From: SURF-13 sp041695325 | Lineage (GTDB): Bacteria > Pseudomonadota > Gammaproteobacteria > SURF-13 | Direction: 5' to 3' | DNA: 64,000 nucleotides | NCBI GenBank assembly: GCA_041695325.1 | Contig: JBGFRC010000024.1 | Coordinates: 29,463-93,462, forward strand | Shown: positions 45,011 to 53,708 of the stretch, piece by piece | Numbering within the stretch: the first letter of the stretch is position 1 | Layout: the number at the start of each line of letters is the position of its first letter | Made by a program: the position numbers and the translations under genes | Notes under the pieces: generated by a model | What the model was told of the DNA's origin: nothing | The model's input: only the letters and a program-made list of their open reading frames with translations | Database searches by the model: none

Positions 45011-45040
45011 ATGCAAAAGTCCTGGAATGGACTTTTGCAT
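45011..45040. terminator. Hairpin at the end of degS, like hairpin 4 of the repeat
   Basis: Perfect 12-base-pair stem ATGCAAAAGTCC with the loop TGGAAT, touching the degS stop codon. The tip TCC-TGGAA-TGGA copies the conserved tip of H4 in the five-hairpin repeats. Probably ends the act-degS transcript (or degS alone). Confidence 0.55.
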
Positions 45041-46179
45041 CAATTGGGCATCGGGCGCTCGCCCACCTTGGCGGACAGCGTGAAAGCCGCGCCGTTGCGC
45101 CGGCCCTGCAGCTCCACGCGCATACCCGGCGCGAGCCCCGCCACCAGGGCCATGAACGCGCGCGGCTCCTCTACCGTCTGGCCGTTGACCGCGCTTATCA
45201 CGTCGCCCGGCTGGAGTCCGGCCTTGTCCGCCGGCCCGTCAGGCACAATGCCCGCCACGATGACGCCGCGCGCCTCAGCCAAGCCGAACGACTCGGCCAG
45301 CTCCGGCGTAATGACCTGCGCCTCCACACCCAGCCAGCCGCGTATGGCGCGTCCGTGCTCGATGATCTGGCGCATTACCCCGCTGGCGATGCTCACCGGA
45401 ATCGCAAAACCTATTCCGAGCGAGCCACCGCTGCGTGAATAGATCGCGCTGTTGATCCCGACCACCTGCCCCTCTGCGTTGATGAGCGCGCCGCCGGAGT
45501 TGCCCGGATTGATCGCGGCGTCGGTCTGGATGAAATTCTCAAAGGTGTTGATGCCGAGGCGACTGCGTCCGGTGGCGCTCACGATGCCGAGCGTCACCGT
45601 CTGCCCCACGCCGAACGGGTCGCCGATGGCCAGCACCACGTCGCCCACGCGCAGCTGCTCGGAGTCGCCGAACGTGATGACCGGCAATTTATCCAGGTCA
45701 ATCTTGAGCACCGCGATATCGCTCTCCGGATCGCTGCCCACCACGCTCGCCCGCGCGCTGCGCCCGTCGCTCATCGTCACCTGGATCTCATCCGCCTCGG
45801 CGACTACATGATGGTTGGTCAGCACATAGCCGTCGCTGCTCACGATCACGCCCGATCCGAGGCTGGTCTCCCTCTGGCGGCGCGGCGCAAGCAGCGGATT
45901 ATCCCTGAAGAAACGCTGCATGAACGGATCATCGAAGAAGGGATTGCGCTGGATTACCAGTTTGCTGGTGTTGATATTCACCACCGCCAGCGCGGCCTTT
46001 TCCACCGCGCCGGCGTATGAAGCGGGACCGGGCACAGGCATAGACGGAACCGCGGCCTGCGTTTGTGGCGCGCGCGGCCTATCCGGCGGATCAGGCCACA
46101 GATAGACGATGATGAACGCAGCGGCAAGGCCCGCTACCGCGGCCTTGACCAGGAAGGAAAGAAATTTTTTGATCTGCAT
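45040..46179 (-). CDS. degS: Membrane-anchored serine protease, DegS/AlgW type
   Basis: HtrA-family protease; DegS/AlgW proteins cut the anti-sigma factor RseA/MucA when outer-membrane protein folding fails. It has 379 residues: an N-terminal anchor (about 8-28), a trypsin-like domain with His in LTNHHVVAEAD, Asp in DPESDIAVLKID and Ser in NPGNSGGALIN, and a single PDZ domain from about 275. One PDZ plus an anchor separates it from DegP/DegQ (two PDZ, cleaved signal). Locus neighbours (murA-his upstream, sspAB downstream) match the algW region of Pseudomonas. Confidence 0.88.
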   Translation of the reverse strand: MQIKKFLSFLVKAAVAGLAAAFIIVYLWPDPPDRPRAPQTQAAVPSMPVPGPASYAGAVEKAALAVVNINTSKLVIQRNPFFDDPFMQRFFRDNPLLAPRRQRETSLGSGVIVSSDGYVLTNHHVVAEADEIQVTMSDGRSARASVVGSDPESDIAVLKIDLDKLPVITFGDSEQLRVGDVVLAIGDPFGVGQTVTLGIVSATGRSRLGINTFENFIQTDAAINPGNSGGALINAEGQVVGINSAIYSRSGGSLGIGFAIPVSIASGVMRQIIEHGRAIRGWLGVEAQVITPELAESFGLAEARGVIVAGIVPDGPADKAGLQPGDVISAVNGQTVEEPRAFMALVAGLAPGMRVELQGRRNGAAFTLSAKVGERPMPN

Positions 46180-46287
46180 GGTAGCTGTATGCTACCACGG
46201 CTTACGGCGCGGAGCGCCGTGCGCCGCAGTGGCCACCAGCGGGCGCATTGTTGCGGCTTATATCAGCTGGTTTAAAGCGGAGCGGCA

Positions 46288-47352
46288 CTATGCGCGCATC
46301 AGGCCATAGCGCCTGAGCGACCAGCGCACGGCGAAGAAGGCCATCGCGGCGATGATCAGGGTCACCGCCACATCAAAGATCGCGGTCATCGGCAGACGAT
46401 AGAACTCCGGGCTCACCGCTCCGGAAATCCAGGTATAGCGCTCGATCCAGGTGCCAATGACTATCCCGGCGCCGACCGTGGTGATCACCGGAATACTATG
46501 GCGGTTGGCGGTGAACAAAAAAGTGGCGAACGGAATCATGAACTTGAGCGGGAAGAAGGTCCACCACAACGCGGCGTAACCGCCGCCCTGCTCCATGCCG
46601 GCGTAAGGCACGCCGCCGTACATCATGTTGAAGAAGCGCAGCGTGTTTTCCGGCAGACGTCCGTACCAGAAGATCAGGAACTGGGTGAAAAACAGATAGG
46701 TCCACAGGATGGTGAACGCGAACATCATCTGCGCCAGATAATTGAACACATGCTCCGGAACCGGGCTGGCGAGCTTGCCGGAGCGGTGCAGGAAAAACAG
46801 AAACACCGTGAAGAAGCCCAGGAACAGATGGAAATTGCTCACGAAGTGATAGGCGCCGTAGCTCGCGCTGTGCCACAACGGCACCATGGTCATCTCGAAG
46901 TCCCACGCCACCAGGGTGGCGTACGGCACATAGGCAAAGGGAATGAGCAGCGCGATGTTGCGGAAACGGCGCTGCGCCGCATAGGAGCTATCCACTTCGC
47001 TTTGATGCTGGTATTTGATGAACAGCCCGAACAAACCGGCCACGATCAGGAAGGCGATGATCTGGCGCGCCGCCAGGAAGGTGTAATTGTGCCAGCCGGG
47101 CAGGTGGTGCTCGCCTTCTTCCGCGTGCTTGAGCCACTGGAAGGTGTGCTCGCCGTTAAACAGCAGGACCAAGAGCAGCACGAAGGCGATGGGAAACAGA
47201 ACCGCGAGCGATACCGCGAGTTTGCGCACGTAAAAGCGCCACTGCGCGTTCGCCATGTGCAGCAGCGAGCACAGCAGCACGCCGCACACCGCAATGTAGA
47301 GTATCACCAGAAAATTGGTGGTTAAAACGGACCAACTGCCAAAGCTTTGCAT
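46288..47352 (-). CDS. actF: Alternative complex III subunit ActF
   Basis: Quinol:cytochrome c oxidoreductase quinone-site subunit, a multi-helix integral membrane protein related to ActC/NrfD. It has 354 residues with about ten membrane helices; family stretches include GHYNYTFLAARQII-like WHNYTFLAARQI, VAWDFEMTMVPLWHS and GAYHFVSNFH. Last gene of actABCDEF on this strand, 15 bases after actE. Confidence 0.9.
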   Translation of the reverse strand: MQSFGSWSVLTTNFLVILYIAVCGVLLCSLLHMANAQWRFYVRKLAVSLAVLFPIAFVLLLVLLFNGEHTFQWLKHAEEGEHHLPGWHNYTFLAARQIIAFLIVAGLFGLFIKYQHQSEVDSSYAAQRRFRNIALLIPFAYVPYATLVAWDFEMTMVPLWHSASYGAYHFVSNFHLFLGFFTVFLFFLHRSGKLASPVPEHVFNYLAQMMFAFTILWTYLFFTQFLIFWYGRLPENTLRFFNMMYGGVPYAGMEQGGGYAALWWTFFPLKFMIPFATFLFTANRHSIPVITTVGAGIVIGTWIERYTWISGAVSPEFYRLPMTAIFDVAVTLIIAAMAFFAVRWSLRRYGLMRA

Positions 47353-47367
47353 GATGACCCCTCTAGA

Positions 47368-47925
47368 TTACTGCGCTTGAGCCTGTTGTGGAGCCGGTGC
47401 GGCTTCGGCCTCCCCGGTCAGGGCGTGTTTGACGTAGTTTACAACGTGCCAGCGCTCCTCGACGCTCAAGTCGTTGGAGCCGGTCTGCCCTTCGCGCTTC
47501 TGCGGCGCGCCGTAGGCCGGCATGATGGCGCTGCCGAAGGTGATGGTGCCGAACAGCCAGCCTTCGCTGAGCTGCTTTTGCACGTAGTCATCGGTGAGCG
47601 GGATGGCGCCGATTTTTTCCGCCACCGGCGAATCGGCCTGACCGGTGAGTCCGTGGCAGGCCGCGCAGTAAATGCGAAACAGGGTGCGGCCCTTATGCAG
47701 CGACGCGTCACTGACCGGTATCGGGTTGGCGAGGTCCTTGGTCTCCTCGCGGCTGTTGTACGGCGTCGGTATGCCCTGTACCGGCACGGAATGTTTGGGG
47801 AACGGCTTGGGCGCGCCCTCCTGCGGCTTCACGCTGGGCTGGTTCATCATGTCCTGCGACCACGGCCAGGCATAGGCCAGCGCCGGGATAAGCAGCGCCA
47901 CAAAGATCGGAGCGCGCATTTTCAT
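47368..47925 (-). CDS. actE: Alternative complex III monoheme cytochrome c subunit ActE
   Basis: Membrane-attached cytochrome c that takes electrons from the complex. It has 185 residues from the ATG at 47923-47925, preceded by GAGGTG and overlapping the actD stop by 4 bases. Signal peptide about 1-19; heme motif CAACH near residue 87 with GSAIMPAYG (Met ligand) following. The Ala/Gln-rich C-terminal tail is not conserved. Confidence 0.9.
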   Translation of the reverse strand: MKMRAPIFVALLIPALAYAWPWSQDMMNQPSVKPQEGAPKPFPKHSVPVQGIPTPYNSREETKDLANPIPVSDASLHKGRTLFRIYCAACHGLTGQADSPVAEKIGAIPLTDDYVQKQLSEGWLFGTITFGSAIMPAYGAPQKREGQTGSNDLSVEERWHVVNYVKHALTGEAEAAPAPQQAQAQ

Positions 47926-48452
47926 TTCACCACCTCTTCCCTGATTTCCAGCACCTTGTGCGCGCGGAACAGATTCTTTGCGGCCTCCACCTGGTTTTGC
48001 TCCAGCTCCAGAATGATGCCGATTTGATCCAGGCTCACCTTTTCGCTGTACAGCGAGCCGGGCCTGGACGGCAGGCGCGAGCCTATCAGAAATCCGAGCA
48101 GGGTGAACAGCACGCTGCCCAGGATCATCATCTCGTAATTCAGCACGAAGTTGGACACCAGTGTCACCACCGGCTTGCCGCCCTGCGGCTGCACCAGAAA
48201 CGTGGCCTGGGCGGAGGAAATCCACAGCCAGCTGCCGATCAGGCCGAACAGGCCGCCGAACAGGGTGAAAAACTGCACATACACCGGGCGGTCGCCCAGC
48301 GCCTCTTCCACCTCCGGGTGTTCGATGGGCGAGATCAGGGTCACGTCATCCACCGATACGCCGCGCACCTTATCGGCGCGGATGTCGTAAATCGCGTTGG
48401 TCGCCTCGTCGAAGTTGCCGAACAGGCCCAGGATGCGATGGGTTTTCTTCAC
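47922..48452 (-). CDS. actD: Alternative complex III subunit ActD (DUF3341)
   Basis: Two-helix membrane subunit of the complex. It has 176 residues: RILGLFGNFDEATNAIYDIR at the N terminus (ferredoxin-like strand pattern), then two helices (about 80-100 and 110-128). DUF3341 proteins occur next to ActC in all known ACIII clusters. It overlaps actC and actE by 4 bases each. Confidence 0.9.
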   Translation of the reverse strand: MKKTHRILGLFGNFDEATNAIYDIRADKVRGVSVDDVTLISPIEHPEVEEALGDRPVYVQFFTLFGGLFGLIGSWLWISSAQATFLVQPQGGKPVVTLVSNFVLNYEMMILGSVLFTLLGFLIGSRLPSRPGSLYSEKVSLDQIGIILELEQNQVEAAKNLFRAHKVLEIREEVVK

Positions 48453-49867
48453 GGGTTGCCCTCCTTCTTCATGCTGAGGCCGTGCGCCGGCTGCACGCCG
48501 CCCGCGTGCGCCATGCCTTTCTCACGCGCGCGCTTGCGGTGATAGACCATTTCCTTCACCTCGTACATCGAAACCGACGGGAAGATCTTCACGAACACCA
48601 GGAACAGCAGACCGAACCAGCCGAAGCTGCCGAGCACGATGGCCCAGGAGGTGATCGTGGGCCACATCACTTCCCAAGCCCAGGGGTAGAACGACTGGGA
48701 CAGCGTGGGCGACACGATCATCCAGCGTTCCAGCCACATGCCGACGTTGAGCAGGATGGAGACCACCATCATGGTGGGGATGTGGCGGCGCAGCTTCTGG
48801 AACGCGAGCGTGAACGGCAGCACCGAGCCGAAGAACATCATGCTCCAGAACGCTGGCGCGTAAGCGCCGGTCATCTTGCCCCACAGCACTTCCTTGGCGT
48901 ACACGTCGTGCCCGTACCACACCGAGGCGAACTCGACCAGGTTCAAATAGGTCCACATCATGGCGATGGCGAAGGTGAGCTTGCAAATCTTTTCCAGGAT
49001 CGCCAGCGTCATGTACTCCTCCCAGCGGAAGTAGTAGCGCAGCAGGATGAACAGCGTGATGATCGCCGCGCAGCCCGAATACAGCGCGCCCGCCACGAAG
49101 TACGGCGGGAACGTGGTCACGTGCCAGCCGGGCATGATGGACATGGCGAAGTCGGACGATACGATGGAGTGCACCGACACCGCGAGCGGAATCAAAAAGA
49201 TCGCCATCAGCATGTAGGCCTTGCGGAACACGCGCCATTGGCGGTCATCGCCGCGCCAGCCGAGCGACAGGATGGTATACAGGCGCTTGCGCCAGCCCGT
49301 GGTGTTGTCGCGCGCAATGGCGAGGTCGGGCAGCATGCCGACGTACAGGAACAGCGCGCTCGAGGTGAGGTAGGTCATGATGGCGAACCCGTCCCACGAC
49401 AAGGGCGAGCGGAAGTTGGGCCAGGTGCCGCGCGCCGGAATGTAGGGTATGACCCAGTAGAAATTCCACAACCGGCCCAGGTGGATCACCGGGAACAGCA
49501 GGGCGGTCATGAGCGAGAAGGTGGTCATGGCCTCGGCAAAGCGGTAGATCGGCTTGCGCCAGTCGGCGTGCACGATGTGCAGGATCGCCGACAACAGCGT
49601 GCCGGAGTGGCTCATGCCGATCCAGAAGATGAAGGTGGCGATATACAGATTCCACATATGCGGGTGATTCTTCGCCATGCCCAAACCGTACCGGTATTGC
49701 AGCACCGCCGCGGTGATGCCGATGGCGAGCAGCACCAGGCAGCCGATCACGGTGTACCAGTATCCGCGGCGCGGATTCTCCAGACTCTTCAGGACATCCC
49801 TGTTGATCTGCGCCCAGGCGATGTCGTCGCGGATGTCCTTGTCGTGCTGTAGTGCGGCGTCTTTCAT
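48449..49867 (-). CDS. actC: Alternative complex III quinone-binding subunit ActC (NrfD family)
   Basis: Integral membrane subunit that oxidises quinol next to the Fe-S subunit ActB. It has 472 residues and about ten helices; FIFWIGMSHSGTLLSAILH is the conserved quinone-site stretch, and LVEFASVWYGHDVYAKEV is shared with ActF. The NrfD/PsrC family also occurs in other complexes, but the actD-E-F neighbours decide the assignment. Confidence 0.93.
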   Translation of the reverse strand: MKDAALQHDKDIRDDIAWAQINRDVLKSLENPRRGYWYTVIGCLVLLAIGITAAVLQYRYGLGMAKNHPHMWNLYIATFIFWIGMSHSGTLLSAILHIVHADWRKPIYRFAEAMTTFSLMTALLFPVIHLGRLWNFYWVIPYIPARGTWPNFRSPLSWDGFAIMTYLTSSALFLYVGMLPDLAIARDNTTGWRKRLYTILSLGWRGDDRQWRVFRKAYMLMAIFLIPLAVSVHSIVSSDFAMSIMPGWHVTTFPPYFVAGALYSGCAAIITLFILLRYYFRWEEYMTLAILEKICKLTFAIAMMWTYLNLVEFASVWYGHDVYAKEVLWGKMTGAYAPAFWSMMFFGSVLPFTLAFQKLRRHIPTMMVVSILLNVGMWLERWMIVSPTLSQSFYPWAWEVMWPTITSWAIVLGSFGWFGLLFLVFVKIFPSVSMYEVKEMVYHRKRAREKGMAHAGGVQPAHGLSMKKEGNP

Positions 49868-49877
49868 GGCGCTCCCC

Positions 49878-50738
49878 TTAAGCCAGCTCTTCGCGCACGC
49901 GCTCGAGATACATCACCGACGGATCCACGTTGAGCTCCTCCAGCACGCGGTAACCGCGCAGCTCCGGGTGCTCCTTGTCTTGCTTATGCAGCGGTCGGCC
50001 CTTGTCGTCATGACGCCTGACCTCGTGTCTGGCCCACAGCTTCGCCACCTCGCTCTCCGGGTCCATCAGATCGCCGAAGGTGATGGCGCTGGTCGGGCAG
50101 GCTTGGGCGCAGGCGGTGGTGAATTCGCCGTCCCTGAGTTTGCGGTTTTCCATCTTGGCCTTGTCTTTGGCCACGCGGATGCGCTGCACGCAGAAGGTGC
50201 ACTTTTCCATCACGCCCTTGTCGCGCACGGTGAGGTCGGGGTTGAGCTGGAGGTTCAGCGGCTCCGGCCAGGAGGACTCGTAATACGACCAGAAGTTGAA
50301 ATAGCGCACGCGGTACGGGCAGTTGTTGTTGCAATAGCGCGAGCCGATGCAGCGGTTGTACACCTGCGCGTTGAGGCCGTCCGGCGTATGATAGGTGGCC
50401 ACCACCGGGCACACCGGCTCGCACGGCGCTGCGCCGCACTGCTGGCACAGCATGGGCAAAAAGTGCGCGCCCTGCTCCGGGTGCTGCTGCTCGGCGTAAT
50501 TCTTGTCCCAGTAGCGCTCAATGCGCATCCAGTGCATGAAGTGACCCTTGGCGAAGCGCTCCTTGCCCACCACGGCAAGATTGTTTTCCGCGTAGCACGC
50601 GGTGGAACAGGCGTTGCAGCCGATGCACGCATTCAGGTCTATGGCCATGCCCCAGCGGTGCTCGTAGCGTTGGAAGCCGCCTTCCTCGATGCCTTGGCGG
50701 TAACGCGGCCAATCGGTGACCAGGTTTTTTAATGACAT
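49878..50738 (-). CDS. actB2: Alternative complex III Fe-S subunit, C-terminal half of ActB
   Basis: 286 residues with four cysteine groups for Fe-S clusters: CIGCNACSTACY, CQQCGAAPCEPVCP, CIGSRYCNNNCPYR and CTFC plus CAQACP. In most known ACIII this is fused to the end of the molybdopterin-like part of ActB; here it has its own ATG (50736-50738) with AGGAG about 10 bases upstream. It has no signal peptide, so export would depend on travelling with ActB1 (inference). Confidence 0.9.
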   Translation of the reverse strand: MSLKNLVTDWPRYRQGIEEGGFQRYEHRWGMAIDLNACIGCNACSTACYAENNLAVVGKERFAKGHFMHWMRIERYWDKNYAEQQHPEQGAHFLPMLCQQCGAAPCEPVCPVVATYHTPDGLNAQVYNRCIGSRYCNNNCPYRVRYFNFWSYYESSWPEPLNLQLNPDLTVRDKGVMEKCTFCVQRIRVAKDKAKMENRKLRDGEFTTACAQACPTSAITFGDLMDPESEVAKLWARHEVRRHDDKGRPLHKQDKEHPELRGYRVLEELNVDPSVMYLERVREELA

Positions 50739-50828
50739 ACGGTTCAGACTCCTGTTAAGCTGCGCTGGCTTGATCTATCATCAAGTTATGCCATCCTTGG
50801 CTGGACTTCAGTAAAACCTCTCAGCACG

Positions 50829-50850
50829 GCCCAGCCATCCTTGGCTGGGC
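50829..50850. terminator. Hairpin in the spacer between the two actB genes
   Basis: Perfect 8-base-pair stem GCCCAGCC/GGCTGGGC with the loop ATCCTT; GCCATCCTTGGCTGG is repeated at 50790-50804. There is no T run after it on the minus strand, so it may protect or tune mRNA between actB1 and actB2 rather than stop transcription. Confidence 0.4.
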
Positions 50851-50867
50851 GTTCGTTGCTTTGCAAC

Positions 50868-53069
50868 TCACCCTTCGGTGCGCCGGAACTGCTCGGCGGA
50901 AATGGTCGCCACCAGCTTGCGCCCGCGTTGCGAAATGTTATCGCGCCCGGCCTTGACCAGCATCCGGTGCTCGCCGGCAGGCACGGCCTTGACGCGCGTG
51001 CCGTACAGCGCCAGCTCGCCGGTTCTGGCATCGGTCACCGGATTTAAAATCCTGAGCGGATTGGCGCCGCGGTTCCTGGCGTAACGGCCGTACTCTTCAT
51101 GGCCCTGCCCCATGGGCACGGCGACGGCGTGCGGATGCACGCCCTTGTGAACAAATACCTTGACCTTGATTGCGCCCTGCTCGGAGGCGATCTCCAGCAC
51201 GTCGCCCTCTTCCACGCCGAGCTTGGCGGCGGTCACGGGGTGAATCTCGGCCCAGGAATCCCACACCACCTTGGTGATCTGGTCCGGGGCTTCCTGGATC
51301 CAGGGCAGATTGGCGTGGCGTCCGTCCCAGAACGACAAACGCGGCGAAGGGATGAGCGTGAACGGATAATCGCCGCCCGTTGCAGGCGCAGAAAAGTGGA
51401 GCCCCCCTAACGATTTGGCCTGCAACGCGCCGCCCTTCACGTCCACTTTAAGCTGACCCTTTTGCAGCACGGACTGCCAGAACGCCTCATCCGATTGCCC
51501 GGCGCCGCGGTATTGCGCCGGCAAGCTCGCCACGGCCTGCTTCAGATAACCGTAATAATCGTTCCAGGCGCCGTATTTGGCTGCATCGCCCATCTTGAGC
51601 AGTCTGAGCAGCGCATCGCCCAGCCCCGGCGTGCCGGGATACAGCGTCTCCATCAGCGGCTGCTGCAAGCCGATCACCCCCTCCGGCTGATAGGCGGGCG
51701 CGTGCGTGCCCCAGTCTTCCAGATACGACGCGACGGGCAGGATGAGATCGCACAGTACTGCGGTTTCGTCCGGGAACGGGGTGAAAGCCACCTTGAACGG
51801 AATATTCTTGAGGCGGTCGGCCAGGTTGAGCGCGGCCGGAGCGGTAAACACCGGATTGACGCCGTAGAAAAACACCACCTCGTGCGCCTTGTTGTGCGCC
51901 GCATCGGCGAAGGCGAGGAGGTCGCGCGTGTTGCCGCTCTTGGCGGCAAGCTGCGGGAAGGGAAATTCGCCGGCGGAGATAAGGGTCTGCCCGACGTTAC
52001 CGAGCATCACGTTGAGCAGCATGATGGCGGCGGTGGTTTCATACCCTTGCGTCTGGCCTTGCGCAGTGTAGCCGGGCAGCACCAAGCTGGGCGCGTGCTG
52101 GCGCAGCAGCTCTGCGAGCTGCATGATGCGCGTCTCGGACACGCCGGTGATCTCGGCCACCCTGCTCGGCGCGTAATCGCCGATCACGCCTTGCAGGGCC
52201 TCCGGCACGGCCGCGCCGTTTTGCGCCAGCACGTAGGCCAGGCCCAGCGCCAGCGCGCCTTCGGCGCCGGGGCGGATGGCGAGCCACAGGTCGGCGTTGG
52301 CGCCGGTGAGCGACATGGCGGGTTCGACTTGAATCAGGATGCCGCGCGGGGCCTTGCGGAATTGTGCGTATTCAGTGGAGAAGTGCACCGGCGACAGCCA
52401 GGTGCCGAGAAAATCCGCGCCGAAGGACAGCACCAGCCTGGCCTTGGAAAGTTGCAGGCGCGGCATGGCCTCGCCGAACAAGTCCTTGTTCACTGCCTCC
52501 CACACCGCGGGCGTAATCACCTCGCAGCCGTAGTGCTTGCCGTTCATGGCCGAGAGGTGCGCCGCCATCAGCGCCGCCTGGTGCCCGCTCAGCGTACCAG
52601 TCACCCACGCCAGGCTCCCCGCGTCGAGATGGGCTTGGGTGCCGGTTTTTTCCTCAATCAGCTTCCACGCCTCGTCCCAGCCGATGTCCACCAGCGCATC
52701 ACCCTGGCGCAGTTTGGGCGCGCTGTAGCGATCCGGGTTGTAATGGCCCTGCACCCCGGCCTGGCCCATCTGACACAGCTTGCCGCGGTTGACGGGCGAA
52801 TCGGGATTGCCCTCCAGCTTGAGCACGCGCCCCTCGCGCACCCGGCCGTGGATGCCGCAACCCGCCGCGCACTGCATGCAGGTGGAGGCGTACCACACGC
52901 CAATGCCGGGGATAGCGTACTCTTCGGGTGAATGATAGGCGACGACTTCTTCCTTGCCCTCTTCCAGGGTGACGGTAGTGGGCAGGTCGCAACCCGCGAG
53001 CGTCGCGCCCGCCGTGCCCCAGCCCATCAATTGCAGGAACTCCCTGCGTTTCAGCTTCAGATTCATCAT
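50868..53069 (-). CDS. actB1: Alternative complex III molybdopterin-like subunit, N-terminal half of ActB
   Basis: 733 residues of the molybdopterin oxidoreductase fold. A twin-arginine signal with lipobox (RREFLQLMGWGT, then LAGC about residue 27) marks a Tat-exported lipoprotein. A [4Fe-4S] site is visible: CMQCAAGC then KLCQMGQ. The ActB version of this fold normally carries no molybdenum cofactor. It ends normally (about 730 residues) and has no ferredoxin part; that is the separate gene downstream after 129 bases. Confidence 0.9.
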   Translation of the reverse strand: MMNLKLKRREFLQLMGWGTAGATLAGCDLPTTVTLEEGKEEVVAYHSPEEYAIPGIGVWYASTCMQCAAGCGIHGRVREGRVLKLEGNPDSPVNRGKLCQMGQAGVQGHYNPDRYSAPKLRQGDALVDIGWDEAWKLIEEKTGTQAHLDAGSLAWVTGTLSGHQAALMAAHLSAMNGKHYGCEVITPAVWEAVNKDLFGEAMPRLQLSKARLVLSFGADFLGTWLSPVHFSTEYAQFRKAPRGILIQVEPAMSLTGANADLWLAIRPGAEGALALGLAYVLAQNGAAVPEALQGVIGDYAPSRVAEITGVSETRIMQLAELLRQHAPSLVLPGYTAQGQTQGYETTAAIMLLNVMLGNVGQTLISAGEFPFPQLAAKSGNTRDLLAFADAAHNKAHEVVFFYGVNPVFTAPAALNLADRLKNIPFKVAFTPFPDETAVLCDLILPVASYLEDWGTHAPAYQPEGVIGLQQPLMETLYPGTPGLGDALLRLLKMGDAAKYGAWNDYYGYLKQAVASLPAQYRGAGQSDEAFWQSVLQKGQLKVDVKGGALQAKSLGGLHFSAPATGGDYPFTLIPSPRLSFWDGRHANLPWIQEAPDQITKVVWDSWAEIHPVTAAKLGVEEGDVLEIASEQGAIKVKVFVHKGVHPHAVAVPMGQGHEEYGRYARNRGANPLRILNPVTDARTGELALYGTRVKAVPAGEHRMLVKAGRDNISQRGRKLVATISAEQFRRTEG

Positions 53070-53090
53070 GGTGCTATCCCCGGCACGCTG

Positions 53091-53708
53091 CTATTTATGA
53101 CATGCCCAGCAATCGCCGGGGCCGCCGTTCTTCTCGTGACACGACACGCACCAGCCCATGGTCAGGGGCTTGTCCTTCTTGGCCACGGTCTTGGCGCGCA
53201 TATCCCCGTGGCACAGGGCACACACCGGCGCTACGGTGTCCACCGACAGGTTATTCATCACTTCGGGATTATCGAAGATAAAACGCTTCAGGTGTTTTTC
53301 GTGCGTGAAGTGCACGAAGTCCGGCACGTCGTGCACCTTGAGCCAGGGGATCGGCTGTTTCTTTTCCCAAAATTCGGTGAGCTGCCGGATGCGCGGCTTG
53401 TCGGTGGCGATCACACTGTGACAGCCCATGCACTTGCTGGTAGGAGGAATCCCGGCGACATTGCTTTGCCTGCCGTAGCTGTGGCAATACAGGCAGTTGA
53501 TCTTGTTGTCGCGGGTGTGAATATCGTGCGGAAAGTCTATCGGCTGCGGCACATCCAGGCCCTTGTGGCTGCCCTGCGGCGCGACGGGATACTGCACGCT
53601 CATCGGCTCCGAGGCCGAGGCCGTGCTGAGCACGCCCGCCATGCACCATGCGGCCAGGAGCGCCGGCCACCCATAACGGCCGGCGCGCGCCCATCTTGTC
53701 AGTTGCAT
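53091..53708 (-). CDS. actA: Alternative complex III pentaheme cytochrome c ActA
   Basis: 205 residues from the ATG at 53706-53708; GAGGAG lies 9 bases upstream, better than for the in-frame ATG at 53715-53717, which touches it. A signal segment spans about 12-33. Five heme c motifs: CLYCH, CMGCH, CALCH, CVSCH and CWACH. Together with a further multi-His pattern (FPHDIH, FTHEKH) it matches the pentaheme ActA. First gene of the act cluster. Confidence 0.9.
   Translation of the reverse strand: MQLTRWARAGRYGWPALLAAWCMAGVLSTASASEPMSVQYPVAPQGSHKGLDVPQPIDFPHDIHTRDNKINCLYCHSYGRQSNVAGIPPTSKCMGCHSVIATDKPRIRQLTEFWEKKQPIPWLKVHDVPDFVHFTHEKHLKRFIFDNPEVMNNLSVDTVAPVCALCHGDMRAKTVAKKDKPLTMGWCVSCHEKNGGPGDCWACHK

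Larger units (their letters stand above)
44433..45039. other. Repeat-rich spacer without a supported gene
   Basis: Two 19-base palindromes (44773-44791 and 44836-44854, CCTGCCTGC mirrored around one base), the first enclosed by GAAGTCC/GGACTTC arms (44764-44770 and 44809-44815); a partial accessory module (44914-44952); and a hairpin at 45011-45040. A TTG-started frame on the minus strand (44567-44824) has no ribosome site and is not called. The promoter of the peroxidase gene should be within the left part. Confidence 0.6.

Noticed and set aside
48482..49852. Long plus-strand open frame (456 codons) opposite actC
   Set aside because: Shadow of a GC-rich gene: low-complexity His/Gln/Arg composition, no family motifs, while actC on the other strand has clear motifs and operon context.
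51462..52931. Plus-strand open frame of 489 codons opposite actB1
   Set aside because: No ribosome site or recognisable domain; composition typical of antisense frames in GC-rich genes.
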